Shown here: positions 35,065 through 42,585 of the stretch, piece after piece | Layout of the letters: each line of letters starts with the position of its first letter | Numbering within the stretch: position 1 is the first letter of the stretch | Origin: CAYWYR01 sp964462685 | Lineage (GTDB): Bacteria > Bacteroidota > Ignavibacteria > Kapaibacteriales > UBA2268 | Assembly: GCA_964462685.1 (NCBI GenBank) | Contig: CAYWYR010000022.1 | Span: 1-42,585, forward strand | DNA: 42,585 bases | Reading direction: 5' to 3' | Program-made: the position numbers and the translations under genes | The notes under the pieces: model-generated | Told to the model about the DNA's origin: nothing | The model's input: only the letters and a program-made list of their open reading frames with translations | Databases searched by the model: none

Positions 35065-35595
35065 ATGTTCGAATATGATGAGAGTATCGATATTTCACAA
35101 CAGCTTAAAGCTTTGCTGGGCCGTGAGAGTAACCCAATTGCTAACATGGCCAATATGTCATCCTATGTTTATCATGTTTTCCCATCGGTCAACTGGGCTG
35201 GGTTCTACTTGTTGGATATAACCAGTCAAAATACCAACAAGCAAAGATCATCAGATGATAGTGACCTGGGACTTGTACTTGGCCCTTTTGTCGGCAAGCC
35301 AGCCTGCATCAGGATCAATTCCGGAAAAGGCGTTTGTGGAACATCTTTTATGGAGGAACGACCGATACTTGTCGATAACGTAGAAAAGTTCCCAGGGCAT
35401 ATATACTGCGATCCAGATACAAAAAGTGAGCTCGTAATACCTCTTTACTCAGATTTATCGAAAGAACGTTGTATCGGGGTTTTCGATATGGATAGCGATA
35501 TCTATTCCCGCTTCGATATTGAATTGCAAACAACCGTTAGCATTATGCTTGAGAACTTAACAAAAATATCATCTTTTCGATCTCTTGGATATTAG
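35065..35595 (+). CDS. msrC: Free methionine-(R)-sulfoxide reductase (GAF domain)
   Basis: 176 residues, a single GAF domain. All three redox cysteines of the fRMsr family are present: Cys81 in GKPACIRI, Cys91 in GKGVCGTS and Cys115 in GHIYCDPD, with the surrounding LGPFVGKPAC and FPGHIYCD signatures and the SELVIPL strand. The enzyme reduces free methionine-R-sulfoxide in the cytosol, using thioredoxin as electron donor in studied members. A loop insertion of about 15 polar residues (TSQNTNKQRSSDDSD) lies between strands and is longer than in the enterobacterial protein. The ATG at 35065 has no strong ribosome binding site. Confidence 0.9.
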   Translation: MFEYDESIDISQQLKALLGRESNPIANMANMSSYVYHVFPSVNWAGFYLLDITSQNTNKQRSSDDSDLGLVLGPFVGKPACIRINSGKGVCGTSFMEERPILVDNVEKFPGHIYCDPDTKSELVIPLYSDLSKERCIGVFDMDSDIYSRFDIELQTTVSIMLENLTKISSFRSLGY

Positions 35596-35668
35596 TAGAT
35601 TTACTTAGTTGATAATTTAGGAATTTCATATTTTTGAATCCTAATAAAATTTAAAGCGACAATAAAGT

Positions 35669-36625
35669 TTGAATTTAGAAAACGGCAAAAACGCAATCAT
35701 AAATATTATCAAATCTCTAACGGGTTTTGAGAAAAAACTGGACAGTCAGTTTGATCGCTCCGTTGATATGATTAAAGATGCTGACAAGGTTATAGTATCG
35801 GGAATAGGTAAATCTGGAATCATAGGCCAGAAGATGGCAGCCACTCTTACATCAGTTGGTAAGCCAGCCGTATTTTTGCACCCTGTGGAAGCCTTGCACG
35901 GTGATATCGGGATAGTAGGTAAAAACGATGTGGCAGTATTTATCTCAAAAAGCGGTAATACCAAAGAAGTTATCAGCCTTCACCCTTTTATAAGATCACG
36001 CGGCGCGAAAATTATATCTATAGTAGGTTCGGATAACGGATGGATGAACAGACATTCCGATACTGTTTTGAATGCCAGCATAGATAAAGAAGTATGTCCA
36101 GTTGATCTTGCTCCAACTACGAGTACTACAGCCGCTTTGATTATGGCCGATGCCTTATCTGTTGCTTATATGAAAGCAGTAGGGGTATCTGAAACAGATT
36201 TTGCAAGGAATCACCCAGATGGCCAGATAGGGCGAAACGTTACCCTGCAGGTTAGGGACGTTATGCATAAAGGGGAGGACGTGCCTCGGATCATGAAAAC
36301 CAAAACTTTACGTGAGGCTGTTATTGAGATAACTCGAAAAGATCTTGGCTGCGTATGTGTTATTGACCAGCAACATAGATTAATTGGTATTCTCACCGAC
36401 GGGGATGTCAGGCGAATCCTTCAGAATGACGAAGATATAAGGCAGCTAAAGGTCTCTGACGTTATGACTAAAAAACCTCAGTCCGTTAGCAAAAGCGCGT
36501 TCCTAGGCGAAGCGCTTACACTTATGGAAAACAGGCCTCGGCAGATCAGCGTATTGCCTGTTGTTGAAGACAAGCAGTTAGTCGGCGTACTCAGGATACA
36601 CGATATTCTACAGCAAAAAAGCTGA
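35669..36625 (+). CDS. kdsD: D-arabinose-5-phosphate isomerase (SIS plus two CBS domains)
   Basis: 318 residues. Converts ribulose-5-phosphate to arabinose-5-phosphate, the precursor of KDO in lipopolysaccharide. The SIS domain shows VSGIGKSGIIGQKMAATL (43-60), HPVEALHGDIG (71-81), ISKSGNTKEVISL (92-104) and APTTSTTAALIMADAL; the linker FARNHPDGQIGR is diagnostic for KdsD/KpsF; two CBS domains follow (about 195-255 and 265-318). The start must be TTG at 35669, since an in-frame TAA lies at 35663-35665 and the next ATG would delete the first helix. The stop is 8 bp from the convergent aminotransferase gene. KpsF paralogues have the same layout. Confidence 0.92.
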   Translation: MNLENGKNAIINIIKSLTGFEKKLDSQFDRSVDMIKDADKVIVSGIGKSGIIGQKMAATLTSVGKPAVFLHPVEALHGDIGIVGKNDVAVFISKSGNTKEVISLHPFIRSRGAKIISIVGSDNGWMNRHSDTVLNASIDKEVCPVDLAPTTSTTAALIMADALSVAYMKAVGVSETDFARNHPDGQIGRNVTLQVRDVMHKGEDVPRIMKTKTLREAVIEITRKDLGCVCVIDQQHRLIGILTDGDVRRILQNDEDIRQLKVSDVMTKKPQSVSKSAFLGEALTLMENRPRQISVLPVVEDKQLVGVLRIHDILQQKS

Positions 36626-36633
36626 TTTATCTT

Positions 36634-37758
36634 TTACCCAGCATTTTTGATTACTTCCGCTACCTTTTCCATATCCGAATCTTCAAGGTATGGGTGGAAC
36701 GGGAGCGCGAATATCTTCTTTGATGTTTCTTCAGTCACCGGAAGATTGCCAGGCACATATCCAAGCTTTTTATAGGCTGTTTGAAGGTGCAGTGGTATAG
36801 GATAATATATTACCGATGGAATTCCCTCTTCTTTCAAAGCCGATTGCAGCTTGGTTCTATGTTCTTCATTATCGGCAAGCACACAGTACTGAGCCCACGA
36901 AGACAAGTAACCTTCATATACTATCGGAGTAGTAACACCGCTGCTTTGAAGTAGTTCTTCATATTTGCTGGCTACCCTGTTCCGGGCTTTTACTTCATCA
37001 TCGAATATCTCTAACTTAGCTAGTATAACAGCTGCCTGGATCGAATCCATACGTCCGTTAAGACCCAAGCGGACATTATCATACCTCTCTGTACCCATGC
37101 CGTGAACGCGTATGCTTTTGAATTTTTCGTATAGTTCTTCATCATCTGTAAAGGCTGCTCCAGCATCCCCATAAGCGCCCAGAGGTTTGGCCGGATAAAA
37201 AGATGTTGCTGCTGCATGTCCGAAAGATCCTGCCATTTTGCCACCGATATGACCGCCAAATCCTTGTGCCGCATCTTCCAGAATCAGAAGATCATACTTT
37301 TCGCAAATAGCGAGGATTTTATCATATTCTGCTGGCTGACCAAAAAGATCAACAGGCATTACCGCTTTGGGTTTCAGTTTTCCTTCTTCCAGAGTTTTCT
37401 TTATTGCTTCCTCTAGCCTCTCGGGATCAAGATTAAACGTTCTTGAATCGATATCGCAGAATACGGGGGTAGCACCTGTAAGCGAAATAACTTCTGCTGT
37501 CGCCACAAAAGTGAAAGAGGTTGTGAAAACAGCATCACCTTCCTGAATTCCCCAAGCCATCAGTGGTATAAGCAGTGCATCTGTACCTGAACCACAAGAA
37601 AGGCAGTATTTAGTACCAGCGTATTCAGCGAGCTTCTTTTCCATCTCATGGATCTCCGGGCCCATTATATACGCCCCGTGTTCGAGAACGGCAAGAACTC
37701 TTTGGTTTACGTCTTCTTTGATTCTACTGTATTGCGATTTAAGATCGATGAACTGCAT
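36634..37758 (-). CDS. DegT/DnrJ/EryC1-family PLP aminotransferase (WbpE-like, nucleotide-sugar)
   Basis: 374 residues. Opening MQFIDLKSQYSRIK and GAYIMGPEIHEME are typical of the WbpE/WlbC group, which aminates 3-keto-hexuronic UDP-sugars for O-antigen or glycan synthesis. PLP-binding features: SCGSGTDALLIPL (phosphate site), EDAAQGFGG with Asp162, and SFYPAKPLGAYGDAG with Lys191 as the Schiff-base lysine. VHGMGTERYDNVRLGLNGRM and PVIYYPIPLHLQ-like regions complete the family signature. No dehydrogenase or acetyltransferase partner is adjacent, so the substrate is inferred only from similarity to WbpE. It faces kdsD tail to tail. Confidence 0.9.
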   Translation of the reverse strand: MQFIDLKSQYSRIKEDVNQRVLAVLEHGAYIMGPEIHEMEKKLAEYAGTKYCLSCGSGTDALLIPLMAWGIQEGDAVFTTSFTFVATAEVISLTGATPVFCDIDSRTFNLDPERLEEAIKKTLEEGKLKPKAVMPVDLFGQPAEYDKILAICEKYDLLILEDAAQGFGGHIGGKMAGSFGHAAATSFYPAKPLGAYGDAGAAFTDDEELYEKFKSIRVHGMGTERYDNVRLGLNGRMDSIQAAVILAKLEIFDDEVKARNRVASKYEELLQSSGVTTPIVYEGYLSSWAQYCVLADNEEHRTKLQSALKEEGIPSVIYYPIPLHLQTAYKKLGYVPGNLPVTEETSKKIFALPFHPYLEDSDMEKVAEVIKNAG

Positions 37759-37867
37759 AGGTATTATTGGTAGGTAATAGGGTTTATCTAGAAAAAATTA
37801 AACTGAGTATGATGCTCATATACAAATACGGATTCAGTTGAGATTAGTGGTTCTATATACTATAAAA

Positions 37868-38113
37868 CTACACCTTTATTTCTACTTCGTAACCTGCGCC
37901 GCCTTTCGGTTTGTCTTGCTGTGGATTGAAGATTTTCTTTAGCTGGGCAAGCTTTTCACGGCCTTTATCGGTCAATTCAGGGTTGTTCTTATCAAATTGG
38001 CTATATTCAATATAGCCGATTTTTTTAGCGGCTACAAAATACTCATCGCCTAAGCCCTCAGCACGGTTGCCGAAAAGTGCCTGAAGCAGTAGTTTATACA
38101 TTATCTTTTCCAT
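37868..38113 (-). CDS. Small hypothetical protein, 81 residues
   Basis: Starts at ATG 38113 (MEKIMYKLLLQALFGN); a second Met four codons later is also possible. The protein is soluble and basic with two helical parts; ELTDKGREKLAQLKKIF looks like the recognition-helix end of a winged-helix DNA-binding fold, a pattern seen in short MarR/PadR-like proteins, but the protein is too short to assign. The tail PKGGAGYEVEIKV is flexible. No ribosome binding site is evident. It lies between the aminotransferase and tRNA-Leu. Confidence 0.6.
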   Translation of the reverse strand: MEKIMYKLLLQALFGNRAEGLGDEYFVAAKKIGYIEYSQFDKNNPELTDKGREKLAQLKKIFNPQQDKPKGGAGYEVEIKV

Positions 38114-38211
38114 GGTCAGCAAAGATATGGAAATTTAAAGCAGATTGGAAACGAAATCTATAAGCTTGGAATTTTAGGTGTAACTTGGTTAATTTTGCAC
38201 CCTATCCTTAT

Positions 38212-38295
38212 GCGGGAGTGGCGGAATTGGTAGACGCGCTATCTTGAGGGGGTAGTGGGAGCAATCCCGTGGGGGTTCAAGTCCCCCCTCTCGCA
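38212..38295 (+). tRNA. tRNA-Leu, anticodon GAG
   Basis: Acceptor stem GCGGGAG (38212-38218) pairs with CTCTCGC (38288-38294) with one G-T; A38295 is the discriminator base. The D arm has GGTAGAC, the anticodon stem is CTATC/GGTAG, and loop TTGAGGG puts GAG at 38246-38248. A long variable arm (GGGA/TCCC), as in type II tRNAs, and the T arm GGGGG TTCAAGT CCCCC are clear. CCA is not encoded. Confidence 0.96.
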
Positions 38296-38312
38296 CAAAT
38301 ACAGCAATGCGT

Positions 38313-38345
38313 AAAGCCCTGGCTATTATAGTAAGGGCTTTTTTG
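38313..38345 (+). terminator. Terminator after tRNA-Leu
   Basis: AAGCCCT at 38314-38320 pairs with AGGGCTT at 38334-38340, followed by a T-run. It lies 18 nt beyond the tRNA. Confidence 0.88.
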
Positions 38346-38396
38346 TTATATTATATACTTGCAATCTTTTTTAGTTTGTAACTAATCAATAAAGTA

Positions 38397-38561
38397 ATGT
38401 GCTATCCTGATAGAATGATCCATTCCCTTTTATTGATAGATCTATCCGGTAGGCATGTAGCTCAATCGGATTACACTCTTATTAATACATCCAATCTATC
38501 TACTGGCATGTACTTTCTACTTATTGATGGTGAGCGGTTCAAGCAAGTAGTTGTAGAATAG
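38397..38561 (+). pseudogene. Orphan fragment of a T9SS C-terminal sorting domain
   Basis: A 54-codon frame starts at ATG 38397 (upstream in-frame TAA at 38379-38381) and ends with TAG at 38559-38561. It reads MCYPDRMIHS, then LLLIDLSGRHVAQSDY, TLINTSNLSTGMYFLLIDG and ERFKQVVVE. This is the second half of a type A sorting domain: the IyDLsGR strand, the LstGmYfl strand and the final KxvVVE strand are all recognisable. No signal peptide or passenger domain precedes it, and the first half of the domain appears deleted, so it is most likely the last remnant of a T9SS cargo gene. The rest of 38346-38767 holds nothing else clear. Confidence 0.75.
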
Positions 38562-38767
38562 TACTGCCTTAGCTATGACATTCTTTTGAAGTTTAGAACC
38601 TAATTATCTATATTGTGTTAAGTATTCCTGACACTAATTGTACATTTTGTGTATAAATGTTAACAAAATAGGTGTTGGTTTGTGCCAAGGGCGATCAGCC
38701 CTGTCCCTTTGTCTTAAGTGAAACTGCTTGATTAAAGGGTTTTAAGAGATAAACCAAAAGGTATGGT

Positions 38768-39487
38768 TTGCTAACAGCTTTACTTGTTGGGCTCGCGATA
38801 GGATTCGTTGTAGCTCTGCCCCCGGGCCCTGTAGGGATCACAGCAATCAAATACGGCCTTTTCAAGCAGCCTAAGGACGGGACGCAGCTTGTCACTGGCA
38901 ACGCGATCATGGATTTCATCTATTGCCTTGCGGCTCTTTTTGCCACAGGAGCGATGACTGATGCAGTATCCCATTTCTCAGATCAATACCCATATATTGT
39001 TGCGGCTTTGCAGTTTACAGTTGTTATGGCCTTTTTGGCATTGGGTGTCTTCAATCTCCGCAATAGCCAACCAAGGGAACTGAATTTCAATGATGAGCAG
39101 TTTGACTACCGTAGCGGTATCGTGGATTATCTTAAAAGCAGAGGGCCTTTGTTTCTCGGTATTGCAATCGCGCTTTCAAATCTGGCCAACCCCACCTTCT
39201 CTGGTACTTTGGCATGGATTGGTTTTCAGGCACATGAATTCGGTATAGCTGGCAGCCCACTTTATAAGCTCGTTTTTTCACTTGCGTTTGGTGCGGGTAA
39301 CTTCCTATGGCTGTTTATCTTAGTAAGGCTTGTAGCGCGATACAAACACCGCCTATCAGATATTATGCTTCTTAGAATCCGCCAGTTCGCTGGGCTAACC
39401 TTTATCGGTGTAGGTACAGTTCTCGGCGCTAACCTTATTGGGCTAGGCAAGCTGACTCAAGCTCTCCGTTTTGTATTTGCATTCTGA
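38768..39487 (+). CDS. LysE/RhtB-family amino acid exporter
   Basis: 239 residues with about six hydrophobic segments and the family signature near the N-terminus: LLVGLAIGFVVALPPGPVGI (residues 5-24), in which PPGPVG is the conserved turn. The inner-membrane family exports amino acids or similar small metabolites; the substrate cannot be read from sequence. The first usable start after an in-frame TAA (38750-38752) is TTG at 38768, supported by AAAAGG at 38756-38761 six nt upstream. The central cytoplasmic loop (RNSQPRELNFNDEQFDYRSG) is longer than in many members. No neighbouring regulator gene is seen. Confidence 0.82.
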   Translation: MLTALLVGLAIGFVVALPPGPVGITAIKYGLFKQPKDGTQLVTGNAIMDFIYCLAALFATGAMTDAVSHFSDQYPYIVAALQFTVVMAFLALGVFNLRNSQPRELNFNDEQFDYRSGIVDYLKSRGPLFLGIAIALSNLANPTFSGTLAWIGFQAHEFGIAGSPLYKLVFSLAFGAGNFLWLFILVRLVARYKHRLSDIMLLRIRQFAGLTFIGVGTVLGANLIGLGKLTQALRFVFAF

Positions 39488-39626
39488 ATCGGTCTTTTTC
39501 CATGTTTACCTTCCTATATAAAATTTCTACATAGTTTTCTGCTATCCCAAATTATCCCTACTTGCTATGTGAGCCATTATTCATAATTTGCAACCAGTGT
39601 TTCATGAATAATCAATCAGAACAACT

Positions 39627-40079
39627 ATGAGAAAACTCCTTACCGCGTTCCTACTTACTGTTATACTAGCATTTTCTTCTCCTATGCTGAATGCCCAAAA
39701 CGGCGACAACCCATTTTATGTGACCCAAGAAGAGTATGATGAGCTTATGTCTGATCTTAACTCAGCTATGGTAAGATTAGATGATCTGATGGGTGAGCTG
39801 CAAGCAAGCAACAATCAATATACACAGATGATGCTACCAACACTTGAACAAATGAAGCAATCATTTGCTATAGTTAAAAATACTTATGATGCAGATCTGA
39901 TCAACGAATCAATGAATAAGTACAGGGCTCAGGCTATTGCTGCAGGCCAGTCAAAATCCGAAGTTGATGCTGAACTTCAAGAAATGAGGGAAGACTGGGA
40001 AGAATTGATACAGCAGGCAAATACCGAACTGACTGAAGGACTTGATGAACTAGAAAAATCAATTGATGAGATGAAGTAA
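39627..40079 (+). CDS. Secreted helical protein of unknown function
   Basis: 150 residues. Signal peptide MRKLLTAFLLTVILAFSSPM with likely cleavage after LNA. The mature part is almost all helical and acidic, rich in Met, Gln, Glu and Leu with heptad-like spacing (EEYDELMSDLNSAMVRLDDL, ELQEMREDWEELIQQANTEL), suggesting a coiled-coil or helical bundle. No known domain is recognised. It stands alone and is followed by a clear terminator. A periplasmic chaperone- or structural-type role is possible but not shown. Confidence 0.75.
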   Translation: MRKLLTAFLLTVILAFSSPMLNAQNGDNPFYVTQEEYDELMSDLNSAMVRLDDLMGELQASNNQYTQMMLPTLEQMKQSFAIVKNTYDADLINESMNKYRAQAIAAGQSKSEVDAELQEMREDWEELIQQANTELTEGLDELEKSIDEMK

Positions 40080-40128
40080 TCCTCATACTCACATTCAAAC
40101 TTCCGCCGAATAACGATCAGATTCTTAG

Positions 40129-40157
40129 AAGCCCATACTTAAACGATGGGCTTTTTT
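40129..40157 (+). terminator. Intrinsic terminator after the secreted helical protein
   Basis: AAGCCCAT at 40129-40136 pairs with ATGGGCTT at 40146-40153, followed by further T bases. Confidence 0.9.
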
Positions 40158-40219
40158 ATTTTTATCAAGCTGATACTTACGTATTTTTGTAATCTTAACC
40201 AGAAATAAAAGTAGAAATC

Positions 40220-41329
40220 ATGTCAATGAATTGCGGTATCGTAGGCCTGCCGAACGTGGGTAAATCAACTCTTTTTCAAGCTATAACTTCTGCCCCGGCA
40301 GAGGCTGCCAACTATCCTTTCTGTACTATCGACCCGAACGTAGGTATAGTGGATGTGCCCGACAAGAGACTGGATAAGATAACCGATTTTGTAGAGCCGG
40401 AAAAGAAAATCCATACTACTACTGAATTTGTTGATATAGCGGGTCTGGTAAAAGGCGCATCCAAAGGTGAAGGCCTCGGTAACAAATTCCTCGGCAATAT
40501 CAGATCGGTAGGGGCTATAGTACATGTTGTCCGTTGCTTTGAAGATGAGAATATCGTCCATGTAGAAGGTTCTGTCGATCCCATCCGTGATATCGAGATA
40601 ATAGAGATGGAGCTTGCCTATGCCGACATGGAAACGGTGCAGAACAGAAAGGATAAGCTCGGAAAAATGATCCGTTCCTCAGATAAAGCCATCAGGGAGA
40701 AGGCCGCTATTGTAGAGCCGCTGATTGATATACTTGCCGAAGCACTTGACAAAGGTGAACCAGCGAGAAGTATTGATCTGGATGATGATCAAAAAGCCGC
40801 CATCAAAGACCTACACCTTATTACGATGAAGCCCCAGTTATACTGCTGCAATGTTGCCGAAGAGGATATCCTTGGTGATAATAAGTATGTTGATATGGTC
40901 AAAGAACATGCGGCCAAAAACGGCTCCGAGGTTGTTGTCATATCCGCACAGGTGGAAGCCGAGATAGCTGCTTTAGATACCGAGGAAGAAAAACGCGAGT
41001 TCCTGGCCGATATGGGGTTGGAGCAATCCGGCCTTGATAAACTAATCCATGCCGGGTACAACCTACTTAACCTTGACACTTATTTTACCGCCGGAAAAAA
41101 AGAGGTGCGCGCCTGGACTTTCAAAAAAGGGTCATCTGCCCCACAGGCCGCTGGCGTAATCCATACCGACTTCGAGCGCGGCTTTATCAAGGCGGAGGTT
41201 TACCATTATGACGACCTGGTGGCACTTGGTAGCGAGGCCAAAGTAAAAGAAGCCGGGAAAATGCGCCTGGAAGGTAAGGAGTACATTGTTAAAGATGGGG
41301 ATATAGTACATTTTAGATTTAATGTTTAA
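40220..41329 (+). CDS. ychF: Ribosome-associated ATPase YchF (Obg family)
   Basis: 369 residues, close to the usual 363. P-loop GLPNVGKS (9-16), Walker-B-like VDIAGLVKGASKGEGLGNKF (71-90) with the glycine-rich segment, and NVAEED from residue 211 at the position of the G4 motif, altered as in YchF so that ATP is preferred. A coiled-coil section (about 130-200) and a TGS domain (from about 280, TYFTAGKKEVRAW and FERGFIKAEV) follow. It binds ribosomes and is linked to stress and redox response in studied species. The start could also be the second Met, two codons on. Family call is firm. Confidence 0.95.
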   Translation: MSMNCGIVGLPNVGKSTLFQAITSAPAEAANYPFCTIDPNVGIVDVPDKRLDKITDFVEPEKKIHTTTEFVDIAGLVKGASKGEGLGNKFLGNIRSVGAIVHVVRCFEDENIVHVEGSVDPIRDIEIIEMELAYADMETVQNRKDKLGKMIRSSDKAIREKAAIVEPLIDILAEALDKGEPARSIDLDDDQKAAIKDLHLITMKPQLYCCNVAEEDILGDNKYVDMVKEHAAKNGSEVVVISAQVEAEIAALDTEEEKREFLADMGLEQSGLDKLIHAGYNLLNLDTYFTAGKKEVRAWTFKKGSSAPQAAGVIHTDFERGFIKAEVYHYDDLVALGSEAKVKEAGKMRLEGKEYIVKDGDIVHFRFNV

Positions 41330-41480
41330 TAATTGAATTAAATTTATAACGGGCTTGCCGAAGTAGCTGGTTGATTTCGTCCTTTCTTACGATTATACAC
41401 CTTTTCCTGAATCCTTCTTATGGAGATGGGCTTTAAGAACACCTCGGCTCAAGACTTTGATACCTTATCCCAAGACTTTG

Positions 41481-41626
41481 ACACCTCACCCCAAACCCCT
41501 CTCCTCTTGGAGAGGGGCTTTAAGAAGAGAGTGTTTTAAGAATAATTTGTATTTCTTCAAGTCCTTCCCCTGAGGGGAAGGATTTCTTCCCCCCTCCCTT
41601 GAGGGGAGGGGCCGGGGGTGAGGTGT
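41481..41626. repeat. MITE-like multi-hairpin repeat element, about 146 bp
   Basis: A perfect 12-bp inverted pair, ACACCTCACCCC (41481-41492) and GGGGTGAGGTGT (41615-41626), encloses three perfect hairpins: CCCCTCTCC/GGAGAGGGG (41496-41517), CCTTCCCC/GGGGAAGG (41563-41581) and CCCCTCCC/GGGAGGGG (41591-41611). Minus-strand translation gives PHPRPLPSREGG, a well-known artefact of such repeats. It has no coding capacity. The rest of 41330-41636 holds nothing clear. Confidence 0.85.
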
Positions 41627-41636
41627 TCTGTAAACC

Positions 41637-42419
41637 TCACAACACGGGAGAGGGGGATAATGCTGGCCTTGCGGAGGTGTGCCGTGGACTGGTAATATTT
41701 TCATATATATTCATATATTTTTTGGTTTTGACAGGGTTGTATTGTGGTTTGTTTTTGATGGTTGTAAGCATATCGGATAACGCTGGGGAGAGTTTGATGG
41801 ACTGTTTTGCGAGTATCTGTATTTGAGTTGCGAGCTTCTCGACTTCTTCTTTGGTTTTTGTAAGGTTGATTGATTCTGTTTGTTCGGTTATAGTCTGTGG
41901 TTCAGGCTGGGCGGTTACTTGGACCTGGTTGGACTGGGGCACGCCGAGTGAACGCTCGACTTTGTTCAGGATGTACACTGCTTTTGTCTGGATATTGAGT
42001 AGTGCGTTGGTGCGGGAAATGTATTCGATATTGCCTGATTTTGCGGGTGTGGTATCGTGCTGTATCGCCGTGGAATGCTCGAGGGTATCCAGCAGCTGGT
42101 TCGCAAGGCTATAAAAGGTGGTATCGCGTTTGCGGATGTACTCATTCTGCTGTTCGAGTTTTTGCTGCGCCTGTATATGGTTCTGATTGGCGAGGTAGGT
42201 AGCTGCTCGGTTTTTCCAATCGTATTTTTTCATTATGGAGTAAATGTGGCGGCGTGAACAGCTGAATGCTTCGGCGGTGGCCTGTGCGGTACGTTTTTCG
42301 GGTTCGGCATATAGGTAGTGGGTGAACATGAGGTACATTTCGGGGGGTTCGTTATCGAGGGGCTGTATTGCCTGGCTGTCGTAATCGAGGGTGTGTGCGG
42401 TAAAGGGTGTGATTTCCAT
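41637..42419 (-). CDS. Terminase-small-subunit-like HTH protein (phage-related)
   Basis: 260 residues from ATG 42419, chosen because the upstream in-frame extension lacks family features. Residues about 35-75 show the helix-turn-helix seen in phage terminase small subunits: KRTAQATAEAFSCSRRHIYS then MKKYDWKNRAATYL, where the W..R ending is typical. A long Gln-rich helical part follows (QAQQKLEQQNEYIRKRD), then a polar linker and a second helix (TKEEVEKLATQIQILAKQ). The last about 15 residues (RHTSARPALSPSPVL) are low-complexity and adjoin the repeat element, so the original 3' end may have been replaced. Its codon use is richer in C at third positions than nearby genes. No large-subunit gene follows. 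A phage origin is likely; present function is doubtful. Confidence 0.5.
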   Translation of the reverse strand: MEITPFTAHTLDYDSQAIQPLDNEPPEMYLMFTHYLYAEPEKRTAQATAEAFSCSRRHIYSIMKKYDWKNRAATYLANQNHIQAQQKLEQQNEYIRKRDTTFYSLANQLLDTLEHSTAIQHDTTPAKSGNIEYISRTNALLNIQTKAVYILNKVERSLGVPQSNQVQVTAQPEPQTITEQTESINLTKTKEEVEKLATQIQILAKQSIKLSPALSDMLTTIKNKPQYNPVKTKKYMNIYENITSPRHTSARPALSPSPVL

Positions 42420-42562
42420 TTTATGTATGCCTTTGCTTTTGATTCTTTGAATTGCGGATTGGCAAAGGTAGGTATGGTGCAATATCAATCTATGGAGCGA
42501 AAAAGATTTTTTTCGTTCCGTAGAATGTCATGGGAATTTTGTATGGGGGGTAAGAACACACG

Positions 42563-42585
42563 CCCCCCCCCCCCCCCCCCCCCCC
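42563..42585. other. Poly-C tract of 23 bases at the window end
   Basis: The last 23 bases are all C. Such a run at a sequence end often marks an assembly or read artefact, though a true homopolymer that stopped the assembly is also possible. Confidence 0.9.

Noticed and set aside
38212..38295. tRNA-Leu as attachment site of an integrated element
   Set aside because: No second copy of the tRNA 3' end and no integrase gene are seen in the window.
41486..41704. Minus-strand frame with PHPRPLPSREGG and similar
   Set aside because: This amino acid string is a common false product of the GC-rich palindromic repeat described at 41481-41626.

Overview
The window looks like one end of a contig or scaffold from a moderately AT-rich Gram-negative bacterium of the Bacteroidota/Chlorobiota/Ignavibacteriota/Kapaibacteriota assemblage. 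The evidence is type IX secretion (T9SS) C-terminal sorting domains on surface proteins, a PorE-like OmpA/beta-propeller protein, an MqnA-like (futalosine menaquinone pathway) protein, A-rich weak ribosome binding sites, and dispersed palindromic repeats of a kind common in these phyla. The phylum assignment is inference; no rRNA gene is present.

Layout. 1-2653: an outer-membrane barrel protein, a slipin (SPFH) protein and dapA. 2654-3528: a long gene-poor stretch with a GC-enriched patch and short broken reading frames. 3529-17344: two giant co-directional secreted-protein genes, about 2.4 and 2.1 thousand codons, separated by 115 bp that carry a perfect 9-bp stem-loop and a leader motif shared by both genes. 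The first giant gene contains a 100-N scaffold gap. 17345-18825: a strong terminator, a tiny membrane protein, and a DUF433/DUF5615 toxin-antitoxin locus whose toxin is broken by a stop codon; palindromic dispersed repeats lie on both sides. 18826-20242: an MqnA-like protein and a SpoU RNA methyltransferase. 20337-24015: an IgGFc-binding-like T9SS cargo and a small secreted protein. 24494-28528: a CtpA-type S41 protease, a DUF3108 periplasmic protein, and (opposite strand) an rsmD/PilM-like pair. 28656-30956: a PiT phosphate transporter with a PhoU-like tail. 31095-34368: a PorE-like protein translationally coupled to a degenerate response regulator. 34372-37758: thiamine pyrophosphokinase, free-methionine-R-sulfoxide reductase, arabinose-5-phosphate isomerase and a DegT-family sugar aminotransferase. 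37868-41329: a small protein, tRNA-Leu(GAG), an orphan fragment of a T9SS sorting domain, a LysE-family exporter, a secreted helical protein and ychF. 41330-42585: a multi-hairpin repeat element, a terminase-small-subunit-like gene and a poly-C tract at the end.

How parts fit together. Protein export and the cell surface dominate. At least two proteins carry recognisable T9SS sorting domains, a third has a sorting-domain-like tail, a fourth locus is a decayed sorting domain, and a PorE-like component that could belong to the T9SS trans-envelope complex is encoded in the window. The gene coupled to it encodes a receiver domain in which Glu replaces the phospho-acceptor Asp, fused to an HD-GYP-like region lacking the usual metal ligands. 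That pair is the best candidate here for an undescribed regulatory arrangement. The two giant genes are the best candidate for an undescribed surface structure: the second combines two cohesin-like beta-sandwiches, two LamG-like domains, a dockerin-like EF-hand pair and a T9SS tail in one chain. The remaining genes are housekeeping: lysine synthesis, rRNA methylation, thiamine salvage, KDO precursor synthesis and nucleotide-sugar amination.
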